Assembly: GCA_036250195.1 (NCBI GenBank)
Contig: JAVHZZ010000002.1
Span: forward strand, 279,454,960-279,518,959
DNA from: Mixophyes australis
Taxonomy: Eukaryota; Chordata; Amphibia; Anura; Limnodynastidae
DNA length: 64,000 nucleotides
Direction of reading: 5' to 3'
The notes under the pieces were generated by a model that worked only from the letters and a program-made list of their open reading frames with translations, had not been told where the DNA came from and ran no database searches. Each line of letters starts with the position of its first letter. Position 1 is the first letter of the stretch. Both the position numbers and the translations under genes were made by a program. Shown here piece by piece: positions 31,966-43,535 of the stretch.

Positions 31966-32475
31966 TTCAGGATCATTATAATGTTTGAAGAGCTGGTAAA
32001 AGAGACTACAGAGCTTATCAATCGACAATATTGGTTGCCAGAAATGGTCCAGGACATTTTCAAGTGCTTATCTACATGCAAGATTCCAAGAACACAGCCA
32101 CTCAGATTGCTACAATTTTTAGCAGTCCTATCACATACTTGGGGTTTCATCACTGTAGACCTTGTGGTAGAAGGTCCTGCTTCAAAGGGCTTGACAACTA
32201 TTCTTGTAGTGGTCAACAAATTAACTAAGATGGGCCATTTCTTTCCTCTCCAAAAATTGCTTTCGTTATTTGATACTGCTAATATTTTTTCATTTGGGTA
32301 TTATACCATCTGCATGGCACAGCAGATGGCATAAAGTCAGACCAAGGAACTAATTTCCCCTCCAGAGTATGGTGACACTATCCCAAATTCCTGATCATCA
32401 AATTACAAATCACTTTCTTGTATAATCCACAAAGTAATGGTCGAAATGAGCGAAATAATCAAACACTCAAATAAT
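31966..32475 (+). pseudogene. Ty3/gypsy integrase fossil, third piece
   Basis: Reads ELINRQYWLPEMVQDIFKCL (integrase zinc-region equivalent YWWP.M..DI...V), GFITVDLVVEGPASKGLTTI and LVVVNKLTKMGHFFPL (~32195-32250). After a shift come SDQGTNF (~32335, second catalytic Asp region) and NPQSNGRNERNNQTLK (~32425-32470, containing the catalytic Glu). Stops and shifts make it non-functional. Orientation and order match the pieces at 24995 and 29882, so all three probably belong to one old element. Confidence 0.8.
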
Positions 32476-34429
32476 ATTTATTATGTACATTTCCTTCAAA
32501 ATAATTGGCTTCACTTTTTGCTCATGCAAATTAGCCAGAATGGCATTTATATTACTGATTTTTCTGAAAGTATTTGAAAGAATTGAAAATACAGACATTT
32601 CACTAATGAATAGCAATAAATAAAACATGACCTAAGACAGATCACTGAGGTATTCCACTGGTTTGCCCAATTGATTACAGCACTCTGTCTAATGTCCTTT
32701 AGCAAAACCTTTAGATATTTAATTATCTTTCAGTCGAATCTATGGATTGTCAGTTTCTGAATTTATTTATTTATTTATTATATGTATCAAATGCCTTGCT
32801 AAAATCTATATAATAATATAATATGGTATATCCACTGATCCAATCTGACCTTTCATAGTTACTAAAATTAAAATGATAAAAATCTAAATTTGAACTGGCC
32901 ACAAAAGAATTCAAATAAAGTCTACAAAAAAAGATAAAAAGTGCACTTTATCTAATCCAAAGTTATATTTTTTAAAATTATTCACTTCTGTTATTGTTGC
33001 ATTTCTGTTCAGTTGTAAAATTGCTAGTTTTTTAGCACATGTGGATGGATTCCATTTGAAACAGTTTCTTTATCTGTCTTATCAGGGGCATAACATTTAG
33101 TTTCTGGATCCCAAAAGAAACCTGGGTGACCCTCTCCATAGACTATCACTCTGCTCTACTGCGGTGGAAAGACCACAAGCATGGGGTTCCAGTGGAAACC
33201 AGTTCCAGTCTGGTCAGCTCGTAACTGGAGCCTCTAAGAGGCAAGGGGGGCACTTGCCTCCCCCAGACACCTCCCACCCTGACATTGAAAAACTTTTAAT
33301 TGTAATCCACTGAAAAATCTTCTAACTGTAATCTATGAAAACATCTTCTCATAGTAATCCAAGGAAACATCTTCTACTGTAATCCACAGAAAATACAAAT
33401 TGAAAACTATATCAGACGTAGCAAATTACTCACCCGGATCCTGCCACAGAAAGACAGAAGATTTACTGTGTCATCTGCCCATCACAAGCCAATCAGTTTT
33501 CCCTACTTAAATCCCAATTCAATTGATGTGAATTAAATCTCTATTGATAGGGAGAAACCAATTGATATTCATATAAATGGTTCATTCATTACAAAGGGGT
33601 TTCTATATGTATTCCAAAACATAATTGCTTTCTAATATTTTTATACCATGCATAACATTCTTGACTGTTTCCCATATTCATTCCTAATAGTACACATCAG
33701 TATTTTTATGTACTTGTTTTACATCGTTCTATGTTTTTACTGTGAACACACATGAAATTCAATGTAAAATATATTAAAAGGTTGAGCTTGGCTCATGCCT
33801 CTTTTCAATCTCACTATGTAAATATGTCTATTTATAAAGGTGTGAAATTGCAATTTTATGCTGAAAGATTACACCTCCAGGAATGAACAATTGCTTTCAG
33901 CGGAGCTTGCCGTGTTGCAATAGTTTAATTACTTTATATTCTGTGAAATTTTACTTTTATTGGAATGTTGATTGACAGAAGCTCTGTGTTTTGTTTACAC
34001 CAATTTTTAATGCCACTGTTTTGACTGGACTGTTTTCACACAAAAAATCTTTTCATTGTTTTATAAGCAGCCTATGTAAGCAAAGTACTTTACATGTTGG
34101 AGTGAAAAATAAAATTTAAATTGATTTTTTCAATGATTGAGAAATATGCCCCTATCAGTGTAGGGAAACCTTTATCACTTTAAGTACAGTAATGTACAAT
34201 TGCTGACAGAATATCATTCCACATGTAATTCATTAATACTTGCCCAATGCTGGTCTAGCGGAATATCTTGATCATTAACCTCTTTTAGAACATATTATTC
34301 CATTTACGTAACTGTATCACAATAATTGAAACAATATAGTAATCAAATGTAAACTAATTCCCAGTAGGACAAATGTGGATTTTTTGTGAAATTAGTTCCT
34401 TTTTATGACAATAAAAGCAAAAGTCAGTC
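32476..34429. other. AT-rich sequence with one small minisatellite
   Basis: No genes seen. At 33290-33405 a ~26-bp unit (TGTAATCCACTGAAAAATCTTC type) repeats four times with variation. It follows a GGCAAGGGGGGCACTTGCC dyad at 33240, and a nearby TCAGGGGCATAAC (33083) resembles a hAT terminus, so part of 33083-33440 may be a decayed non-autonomous hAT. Confidence 0.4.
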
Positions 34430-34917
34430 TAAAACCTGGGTGCGTCTTATACAGGGGTAGCGGGGATGCAAGGGGGGGGGGGGGGGGCAGCATTACAGGG
34501 GCAGGGTGGGGATGATCGAGGGGGAGTGGGGCAGCGTTACAGTGGCAGTGGGGGGAATCCAGGAGGAGGGGGACAGGCAGAGAGTGGCAGCGGGGATCCA
34601 GCAGGCGGGGACAGGCAGAGAGTAGCAGCGGGGATCCAGCAGACGGGGACAGGCAGAGAGTGGCAGCGGGGATCCAGCAGGCGGGGACAGGCAGAGAGTG
34701 GCAGCGGGGATGATCCAGCAGGAGGGGGACAGAGGCACAGTGGCAGCGGGGGGGGGGGGGGATTGCAGTGAGAGTGTGCTGCCCGGCAATTCTGATCACA
34801 ATCGGAGCAGTCGGCCATTATACTCTCCCTGCCTTTTTTTGACAGCTACCGTAATATTTTTTTATTCAAATTCCGGGGCTAAAATTAAGGTACGTCTTAT
34901 ACATGGGGAAATATGGT
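34430..34917. mobile_element. Non-autonomous DNA element with internal minisatellite
   Basis: The left end has GGTGCGTCTTATACAGGGG and the right end has GGTACGTCTTATACATGGGG followed by AAATATGGTA. These words are in direct, not inverted, orientation. Between them is a G-rich ~37-bp minisatellite (34550-34720; GATCCAGCAGGCGGGGACAG type, about five copies). The GCGTCTTATA words are common in vertebrate non-autonomous DNA transposons. Exact ends and target duplication were not resolved. Confidence 0.5.
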
Positions 34918-35501
34918 AACTGTGCAATTAGTGAGATTAAATTACTATTGATGTCTTGTATTCCTGTCACCAGATGGGGTACTGGTTTGTAGACCAGCCA
35001 CTAGATTTGGGTCATCTGTGCTCATTTTCATAAGATTAGGCCAATTTTGTACCACCTCCACATTTGGCACTGCTTTAGATACTAGCACCAGATTGTGTAC
35101 ACTAGACACATGACAAGGCTCAGCTTGCACATTCGCCATCAGATTGCACAATAGCCTATATACAGAGCTTAGCAGTGTATACTAGCCACTAAATTGGGTA
35201 TTGCTCTGTATACTAGTCCCCAGAATGAGTGTAATGTAATGTCATAAAGTGCTCATGGAATGTGAGGGGCATGTCCAAAACTTACACATTGGCCAATGAG
35301 CTTCTAGTTAACTTACTGTATATTCTTCTTTACTTGTATACTCTTTCAGTAAATCCTTTGTAAGACAATCCTGACATTTTTATGAACTTTTAACTGTTAG
35401 AAAGCCTGCTACAATCGCTTAAGTATACTTAGGTAATGGCTGATTTAACTCGCATGTCCTGGCTGGGTCTGTATGACAAACTGCTTTTTACAGGCTCCCA
35501 C
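34918..35501. other. Sequence with a degenerate ~40-bp tandem repeat
   Basis: Between about 34975 and 35230 the words ACTAGCCAC(T/C)A(A/G)ATT and GTATACTAG recur irregularly, suggesting an old minisatellite. No gene was recognised. Confidence 0.4.
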
Positions 35502-36989
35502 TAATACCCCATTCATACTGCCTCAAAAACCTGAGTTTTGCCAGGCCAAGCTCAGACGACTCGGGATTAGGCGCAGTATGAATGGTGTTAGTGAAAATGA
35601 TTTAGACCCGGGACTTTTGGTGGGGTAATTTCCATGTCGACCCTGTATTAAAGTAATTCTATCGTTTTCAAATAATCATTGCATAAGCGATTGTATTGTG
35701 TTTCCGAAGCACAAAGTAATTTATTTTTAGCAGATGTAAAATTTAACAATTCAATACATGATTATAATACAGTACAGCCAATACCAAAAGATACATACAT
35801 ATCGCTCTCGCTTACGCTCACACTGCGCTCCTACTGGTACCTGCGCACAGTATTTCACTCCAGAATACTGTGGTCAGAAAAGACTGAGGAGTGCCAGTGA
35901 GAGCTGTTATTATATACACTCAGTGTTACAGTGAGAACAATGGAGATTGTGTGACTTGCTTCTATTGGTCCAGGTATCAGGAAGGTCCAGAGTGCTGCAG
36001 GTCATAGGCAAGTTCAAACCAAAATATCCAAAGGTGGGGTTTATCTCTCCAGGGGTTGTGCTCTGACTTTTCCTGCCAAGGCTCCAGTTTCAACTAGTCT
36101 ATTAGCATTTTATAGTCAGTATTATTTTAAGTATTTATTCCCTAACATCACTAACTAGAGTATGCAATGTGCGATATCTTCGGCGAATGAACCGGACAAC
36201 TGCTGATGAATAGGGGATTAATATGATACCAGACATGACACCTTTCCTATAACCTGAACCTTAAATAACACTAAAGTATATATATATAATCATAATATAT
36301 AAACTAATAATAAACTAAAAACTATCTGCTCATAAATCACTGTATAACGGAACCAATATGAATATGAATTATATAAATAACTAAATGTTGTAATGCGATT
36401 GTGTGCGTGCGTATTTTACCGTGCGATCGCAGTATGCCACGTGTAGCGTGGCATACTGAGTGCAATCGCACGATAAAACAATATTAACCTTTGGTTCATC
36501 CAATTATACGACTTCGACACCTGGTTAGCCTGTAGTATGAATGGTGAGGCCCAATTTTTCAATACGAGTCTCACAGAAAGAAGCTGATTGGGTGTCTGGG
36601 AGGCTGGAGGATGACATCATCTATAATCCTGACAAAAGGTGGAATAAACGCAATAAAACATGAACTCCGGACTACACAAAAGGGATTCGTCGGCCTGATT
36701 AAAGCAATGCTCTGAACAGTCACCAACCACTTTGACCTCATTTTTGTGTGCAAAAAAAACAGTCCCCTTTAAATGACCTCTGTATTTTTCAGTCAATGAA
36801 AGCTCCTCTTGTGATGACTCACACTTATTGCCAGGACAGACCCGTGTTCAGTGTGAATGGGTGCGACCTGGGAAATTCCCAAAGGTGCAGTGTGAATGGG
36901 GTATCTGAGCTGGGATACTCTGTGCCTTGCAAAAACCTGGCTTGAAAAACCTAGGAAGTTGCAGGGGTGACAGTATGAAAGTGGTATTA
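35502..36989. mobile_element. TIR DNA transposon, non-autonomous, interrupted
   Basis: The left end TAATACCCCATTCATACTGC and the inverted right end TAATACCACTTTCATACTG are terminal inverted repeats, each bordered by CAC (35499-35501 and 36990-36992). No transposase is seen. The middle (about 35680-36480) looks like a separate insertion. Confidence 0.6.
35683..36480 (-). mobile_element. Possible LTR inserted in the TIR element
   Basis: On the minus strand the segment begins TGTTTTATCGTGCGATTGC (36480), which is one arm of a strong hairpin (36410-36478; TGCGATCGCAGTATGCCACG against CGTGGCATACTGAGTGCAAT). A TATA-like TATATAATAACAGC lies near 35920. The TG start, promoter-like word and terminal dyad suggest an LTR, but the far boundary and target duplication are unclear. 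Confidence 0.3.
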
Positions 36990-37344
36990 CACGATTCACC
37001 ACTGGTCTTCTGGTGATTTATTTGTACAGTGATGAATGAAGTTGTATCCTTGTCACTAATTGAGGTTTATGTAGTTTGAATAAACACGCTGACAACTTGG
37101 ATATATTAGGAACAGCAACCTCTGAACCACACAATACAGCAGATGACAGAAAAAAGATGGCACATGATAAAAAAAAAACATTTCTTAGAACACACTCCTG
37201 TCATAAAGTGAAAAAGAAAAGTAAAAAGTAAACATGGAAGAAAAAAAAAGAATCCATATAACAGGAAAACATTTCCAACCAGCTGAAAATGCAAAAAATT
37301 GCATATTTATAGGTGATCTTATCTGGGCTGTCAACTACCAGTAG
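36990..37344. other. Spacer, nothing recognised
   Basis: AT-rich sequence between two repeats. The frames here are short and low in complexity. Confidence 0.4.
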
Positions 37345-37569
37345 ATTTACGTATTTCTGAGCTCGGTTCTCAAGAGATTTGAAAAGCATAAATACCGGCC
37401 TCCACAGTAATCCATCGTCATTTGACAGAGGGAGAGAGCAGGGTTAGGTCACAGGCTATATCAGCGCAGGGACAGAGCAGTAATTGGACACTTTATTGTT
37501 TCTATTCAATACAATTCTGATCTTAAAACCAATTGTTACAGCAGTAAGAGGAGGATAGAGGAGGGTTTT

Positions 37570-38161
37570 CTTTCAATTTCTGGCACTCCAAGTGCTTTTG
37601 GGGTGTTCCCCATTCTTTTGCATTAATTTTTCTGGCTGTCAAAAGTCATATTTGTCAGCAGTATAAAAAAAAAATATTTAGCACTCCAAGTGCTTTTGGG
37701 GTGTTCCCCATTCTTTTGCATTAATTTTTCTGGCTGCGAAAAGTCATATTTGTCAGAAATATAAAAAAAATTATTTAGCACTCCAAGGGCTAGATTTACT
37801 AAGCTGCGGGTTTGAAAAAGTGGGGATGTTGCCTATAGCAACCAATCAGATTCTAGCTGTCATTTTGTAGAAGGTACTAAATAAATGAAAGCTAGAATCT
37901 GATTGGTTGCTATAGGCAACATCCCCACTTTTTCAAACCCGTAGCTTAGTAAATCTAGCCCCAAGTGTTTTGGGGTGTCCGCCATCCTTTTGCATGGGGT
38001 GTCCCTTATTCTCTGGTGTTTTACTGTAATTTTTCTGGCTGTCAAAAGTCATATTTGTCAGCAGTATAAAAAACAATTTATAGCACTACAACTGCTTTTG
38101 GGGTGTCCCATATTCCCCAGTATTTTACTGTAATTTTTCTCATATTTGTCAGCAGTATAAA
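37570..38161 (+). repeat. 5' array of hAT-C immediately before the ATG
   Basis: About four diverged units of the ~100-bp repeat of copy 1, with CAAGTGCTTTTGGGGTGTTCC, TTTCTGGCTG and AAAGTCATATTTGTCAGCAG words. Most units end in the TATA-box-like GCAGTATAAAA; the last one reads straight into the start codon (TATAAAATGG at 38156-38165). A MITE (37787-37961) interrupts the second or third unit. Confidence 0.88.
37787..37961. mobile_element. Palindromic MITE with 3-bp CAA duplication
   Basis: This 175-bp foldback begins GGGCTAGATTTACTAAGCTG and ends with its inverse, flanked by CAA (37784-37786, 37962-37964). Removing it and one CAA restores the tandem-repeat word CTCCAAGTG, so the empty site is known. 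Same family and length as 23645-23819. Confidence 0.92.
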
Positions 38162-41100
38162 ATGGATTCAAAGCAGTCCACATATGAGCAGAATCAGCAA
38201 CCAGGTTCTGTCACCAGTCCTGATGGTAGTATTCCCAGTACTTCATCTGGAAAAGGCAATGTCAAACTATATAGTCTTTTGAAATCTGGCAAAAAAACAC
38301 ACCGAAAAAAAAATTACCGTGTTGAAGCGAAAAAGAAGTGTAACTGAGGAAAAGTTAACTGCCGATAAAAAAAAAAATTGCCAACATGCCATTCTACAGA
38401 TGCAGTGGCAAAGAGAGAATGAGGCCTTCTCCTTTCTCTATTAGTGGCAGATCCAAAAATGTTACCGAGCCTGCAAGTGGTGGACAACTACTGTTACGCA
38501 TCAAAGCCGAGCTGCAAGATAACAGTAAGGCATTAGAGGATAATGTTTGCTCTGAATCAGAAATGACACCAATACCTGTGGAGAGTCCATCCAACAGTGG
38601 GATGTCTAATTGTGAGCATTCTGTTAGTGTACCCATAAAGAAGGGGCCCTTTCAGCAGTTCTGCTGATGTGTGCCTGAATAGCCCGAGTGTAGCCGGTGA
38701 TACACAAATTGAGGATGCCACTTTGTAAATAGAAGAGGATGAGGGGGAGATTTGTGTAGGCAACGAGGGCGCTAATGAGGATGTTGATGAGAATGAGGTT
38801 GTTTGTGTAAGTCCTGCACCAGTGGCAGCAGTTCTGGCACGTGACAAGAAAAAGGCCATTGTCATGCCTGGCCATAAAACAAAAAAATCCACCTCTTATG
38901 TGTGGAATTATTTTTACCCTAATCCAGACAACAATTGTATAGCCATTTGTAGTGTATGTCAAGCCACAGTCAGTCGAGGGAGGGACCTTAACCATCTTGG
39001 AACCTCGTCTATGTTACGCCATTTGACGAGAGTTCATGGCAAAGTGTTGGGAAAAGCTGAAAGTTCTTCCAAAAAAATTACAAGCACTCCATCATCAGCT
39101 TGGACCCTCCGGTCACCGATATCCAGACGACTACAAAATACACCCACCACACCATCCTCATCAATATCCTCAGTAGCACTTCGAGTTAGCCCTGCATCCC
39201 ACTTATTAAGGCTGGATGACTCCTGAACTATTATTGATTCCTCTGAAGAAAGCGTTAGTCCCATTGCTGCTGCTGTTGCTGCTGCTGGGGGTGAATCGTC
39301 AGCCCAGAGGAAGGCCAAGAAAAAGAGCAGTCCTACATTTCAACAATTTACTGTGAAACAATCATTTGCTAGGGGAAGCAAATATGACAGCAGTCACCCA
39401 GTCGCCAAGCGAATCACAGACGCCATGGCTGCCATGTTAGTGTTAGATCTGCGTCCAATATCCACAATAAACACAGCTGGTTTTTCACAGTTAATTGAGG
39501 GTTTTGTGTTCGAGTTACAGAATTCCATCGCGACATAATTTTTCCCATAAAGTTATTCCACAACTATACCACAAAGTGTGTACAAATGTAGAGATTGCGC
39601 TGAAAAATGCCATTCTGCCCACTGTCCACTTAACCACAGATATGTGGACAAGTGGAAGTGGGCAAACCAAAGACTATATGACTGTGGCAGCCCACTGGGT
39701 TGGTCATTCACCTTCACCAGCAGGAACAGCAGCAGCATGTACACCACTACGTAACATTTGTCACAGGGAGGCCACTCTTTGTATCACCGGCTTCACTAAC
39801 AGGCATACAGCTGACAATTTGTTACGCAAACTGAGAGATGTGATTGATACATGGCTTATACCACTTGGACTCTCTCCAAGATATGTCATTTCTGATAACG
39901 CCAACAATATAGTGCGAGCATTACAGATGGGAGAATTCCATCACATTCCCTGTTTTGCTCACACCATCAACTTGGTGGTTTAGAGCTTCCTACGAAATAA
40001 CCGTGAGGTGCAGGAGATGCTTTCGGCGGCCCGTAAAATTTCAGGCCATTTCAGGCATTCGGCCACAGCATGTAGGAGATTGCAGCAGCTCCAAGAGCAG
40101 TTTAACTTGCCCTGCCACCAACTTAAGCAAGAGGTGGTAACTAGGTGGAATTCCATGCTGTACATGCTTCAGAGGATGAAGGAACAGCTGAAAGCCATCC
40201 AAGCGTATTGCACAAGCCATGTCATTGGGAAAGGAGGGGCATGTACTTCACTCTTGCACAGTGGGGAATCCTTTCAGTGCTGTGCAAGGTGCTGAAACCA
40301 TTTGAAGTTGTGACGCGTGAAGTGAGTGCAGATTCTGCTAGTTTGAGCCAAGCAATTCCTTCTATTGGAAAAGCAGCTTGAGAAACTGAAGGAGGAGATG
40401 AAAGCAAGCAATTCCGCAAAGTATGTTGGCCTTGTCGATTGAGTACTTAATTCGCTTCACAATGATCCTTAAGTTATTAAGATCTTGAACTTGGATCAGT
40501 ACGTTTTGGCCACTGTGCTTGATCCAAGGTTTAAGACCTACATTGAGTCTTTGCATCAAAATGAACGAGATGTGAACTTTTGCAAGGAGCTATTGCTCAG
40601 CAAGTTGTCCGCTGAACTGGGCCTTGGCTTGACGACGTGTCCTCCTTCAGTTTCTCAAGCAGCTGCTGCTCGTAAAAAATAGAATTTTCAAAAAAGAAGC
40701 AGGGAAGACGCAGAGGGCAGACCAGAACAGTTTAACATCTGGGCCGGTTTTGAAGGATTTTTTTAAAAAATATGTGACCTTGCCCATAACTCCATCCAAT
40801 ATGAGTATTAACATGCAAAGGATGGTGGAGGATTATTTTCAAGAGGTAATTGATATGGAAATGTCAGACAGTTCCTTTCCTTAGTGGGAAGAAAAACAGG
40901 CAATTTGGAAACCCACGTACAAACTTGCTTTGCAATACTTAAGCTGCCCACCCTCCAGTGTGTACTCTGAACGAGTGTTTAGCACAGCAGGGAACTTAGT
41001 CAGTGATCGCCGTAGAAGGTTACTTCCCAAAATTGTAGAGAAAATGATGTTTATAAAAATGAACTACATCTTCCACGAGGAAAGCCTTCACCATCCAAGA

Positions 41101-41241
41101 CATCCAAGCACTGACTGTTCTCTAATGGCGGATTCAAGCGGCGATGAATTGATAGTCTGTGATGATGACGTACACACTGATGAGGGTGAGGATGAAGCTG
41201 AAGATGATGACGATAAAATCTTTTTAAAACTTTCTATGTAA
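38162..41241 (+). pseudogene. hAT transposase with BED finger (hAT-C), multiply frameshifted
   Basis: Starts MDSKQSTYEQNQQPGS (38162). A shift occurs in an A-homopolymer region near 38340-38380. The BED finger lies at ~38880-39050 (VWNYFYPNPDNNCIAICSVC and HLTRVHG). The frame 38822-39538 is interrupted only by a TGA at 39224-39226, the position homologous to the TGA at 6628 in hAT-A. Catalytic blocks follow in other frames: TTDMWTSGSGQTKDYM (~39637) and VISDNANNIVRAL (~39883), then stops at 39980 and several shifts to 40700. The dimerisation block SVYSERVFSTAGNLVSDRRR (~40960) is intact. It is non-functional. Confidence 0.88.
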
Positions 41242-41588
41242 GTGTAGGGTGCAATCTACCCCGAAAGAGGAAAGGGACTTAGGGCATTTCCATATCACTT
41301 ACCATCTTGAAAGGCTGCTGTTTGGGCAATTTCTCCTTAAGGGTAGGGTGTCACACATAGAGTGACCCCAAACTGGCTTTGTCCATTTCTCTTAATATTG
41401 TACAGTCTATAACGGCTGAATTTTTGCTATTTTATACAAGTGGAGGGGGGCCTAGAGAGACAGAAACCAAACTGCCTTTCTCCATTTCAATTAATATTGT
41501 ACAGTCTATAACGGCTGAATTTTTTGGTATTTTCTACAAATGGAGTGGGGCCAAGAGAGACAGAAACCAAACTGCCTTTCTCCATTTC

Positions 41589-42751
41589 TTTTTTTGAAAA
41601 GATATTTTATTGAGTTTTGCAAAACAGACAAAAAGGGAAACAGGCAATACAGGTGGAAGAAAGTTGCAATGAAGTTTCCACGAAATATAAACAGTATATT
41701 GTTAATGATATGAAGAAGCAAAAATAGATTTAAGGGGGATAGAAGGGAGGGGAAAGAGAGAGGAAAGAATAGGGGTGAGAGGGACAGGGGGAATCACTAG
41801 CCAAAGCGAGGAAAAGAAAAGTGTGGAGAGGGTGGTGAACCATGACATGGTTTAGGATTGATAGTAGGGGCTCAAGGGCCTTAAAATGCAAGAGGGGAGG
41901 AGGCTCTGTGGTGCTCAGTCCAAGGACTCCAGACCTTGTTAAATTGGACAGGGGTGTGGCAGAGAATGCTAGTCATATACTCCATATGGTAAACCTGCCA
42001 TGTGCGTTTAATAACCGATGGCAGAGAGGGAGGGCTCAGATTTTTCCAAAATAGAGCAATTTGGCATCTAGCAGCACTAAGTATATGTGTGATGAGTTTC
42101 TGAGTTGATTTTGATATCTTGGGAATAGAGCGCGGAAGTAAGGAATACGACAGAGATGGGGGAAGGGAGATCTGAGTGATATTAGAAATTAACCGATGGA
42201 CTGACTTCCAGAAAGGAAGTAGTTTTAGACAATGCCACCATATGTCAGACTGGGTATCTTCCCGACCGCATTGATGCCAGGATAGCGATGAGGAGTCTGG
42301 GTATATCATATGAAGACGGTAAGGGACCAGATACCAGCGGTAAAAGATCTTGCGACTGTTTTCGCTAATCTTGATGCAAATAGAGGTCTTAGAGAGATTC
42401 AGACAGATCTTAACCCATTCCTCGGGAGAGAGTGACTCCCCCATGTCCTCCTCCCACTTGAGCTCATGAGAATCTTTAGGGGGGCAATTATATTTTACCA
42501 TGAGACGGTAGAATGTGGAAATCAAGCCCTGAGAAGAGGAGCAAAGATTACAAAAAGAGACCAAGGGAAAAGTTAGATGTATATCAGCGACTGTACGTCG
42601 GATAGAGTTATAGAAGTGCCGAAGTTGTAGGTATTGAAAGAAGCAGGACAAAGGGATACGAAATTGCGTTTGAATCTCAGTAAAAGATGGGAAGATTGGC
42701 AATGGCCTGATGTCGGTGACGCGTCCAGTGAGAAAATTGAATAGGGCGGAG
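41589..42751 (-). mobile_element. 5'-truncated L1-type LINE in hAT-C
   Basis: A 1.16-kb insertion flanked by the 16-bp duplication TGCCTTTCTCCATTTC (41573-41588 and 42752-42767). The plus-strand left end starts with seven T, i.e. a short poly(A) tail with an AATAAAATATC signal on the element strand. Homologous to the L1 at 28608-29724 and truncated at a similar length. Confidence 0.94.
41881..42702 (-). pseudogene. L1 ORF2 C-terminal fragment
   Basis: A 273-residue open frame covers the end of ORF2 downstream of the RT: DMGESLSPEEWVKICLNLSK, FYRWYLVPYRLHMIYP, CGREDTQSDIWWHC, LLPFWKSVHRLISNI and ILSAARCQIALFWK. The pairing of Trp-rich and Cys residues matches the other two L1 copies (29037-29597; 56706-57302). 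It is uninterrupted, so the insertion is comparatively young, but it has no RT or endonuclease. Confidence 0.87.
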
Positions 42752-43246
42752 TGCCTTTCTCCATTTCAATTAATATTGTACAGTTTATAACGGCTGAATT
42801 TTTTGGTATTTTCTACAAGTGGAGTGGGGCCTAGAGAGACAGAAACCAAACTGCCTTTGTCCATTTCTTTACATATTTTACTATAAGTGTAGGGTGTAAT
42901 ATACATCGAAAGACGATGGCTGCATTGCCAATATGCATAGATGGAGAGGAAGACAATCTGGTTTGTGTGTAGAATTAATGAAGGCCTACCAGGAATTAAA
43001 CTGTTTTTTGGATAATTTATTAGCTTTACAACTACATTACTTATCCAAGAAACAGGTGGAGCACTATATTTGGTTATTTTATGACCAAAAACATTGATTT
43101 TTGAACAAAATAGCAAAACAAAACCAAACAAAACCAAAACCAAAACACGCAATGGCGGTTTGGCAAAACCAAAACCAAAACCAAAACACGACGGTAATCC
43201 AGATCCAAAGCCAAAACCAAAACACGGGGATCAGTGAGCATCTCTA

Positions 43247-43535
43247 ACTATGACCCTCCTATTTTATCTCCCAAGATCCCTTTTTTCTCTAGATTCTTTT
43301 ATTTATATTTTTTTATATATTTTTTTAGAATTACATAAATAAAGTGTCACAATTATTTTTATATCATTAAATTTTATATTATTCATTCAGTAAAGAATAT
43401 ATCACGAGTTATCGTTTTCTTAAAATATAAATAAATAGTATTTTAATATGTGGCATTACTGGTTCCAGCAAACACATGCAGCCATAAACAGCAAGGATAT
43501 GCTGGTGCTTATAGAACTACAAGCACCAGTATACC
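43247..43535. other. Flank with a hairpin next to hAT N2
   Basis: AT-rich. The last ~40 bases form a hairpin (ATGCTGGTGCTTATAGAACT against CTACAAGCACCAGTATACC), which is where element N2 inserted. Confidence 0.5.

Larger units (their letters stand above)
41370..42870 (+). repeat. 3' array of hAT-C (~108-bp units), split by an L1
   Basis: Three to four units containing TTAATATTGTACAGTCTATA, GGTATTTTCTACAA and AGAGAGACAGAAACCAAACT occur at about 41370-41480, 41480-41588 and 42752-42870. The L1 fragment (41589-42751) lies between the second and third. Confidence 0.85.
37345..43246 (+). mobile_element. hAT transposon copy 'hAT-C'
   Basis: This copy is related to copy 1 at the 5' side: leader, array and start region match. 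The first ~55 bases of the element are missing, since similarity begins at GAGCTCGGTTCTC near 37359. The right terminus is ...GAGCATCTCTA (43246), preceded by A/C-rich AAAACCAAAACC repeats (43120-43225). Inside are a diverged promoter-side array (37570-38161) broken by a MITE, a degenerate transposase (38162-41241) and a 3' array (41370-42870) broken by an L1 fragment. With no left end it could not move. Confidence 0.85.

Noticed and set aside
34392..34818. Pro/Cys-rich overlapping frames
   Set aside because: By-products of the 37-bp minisatellite within the 34.4-kb element.
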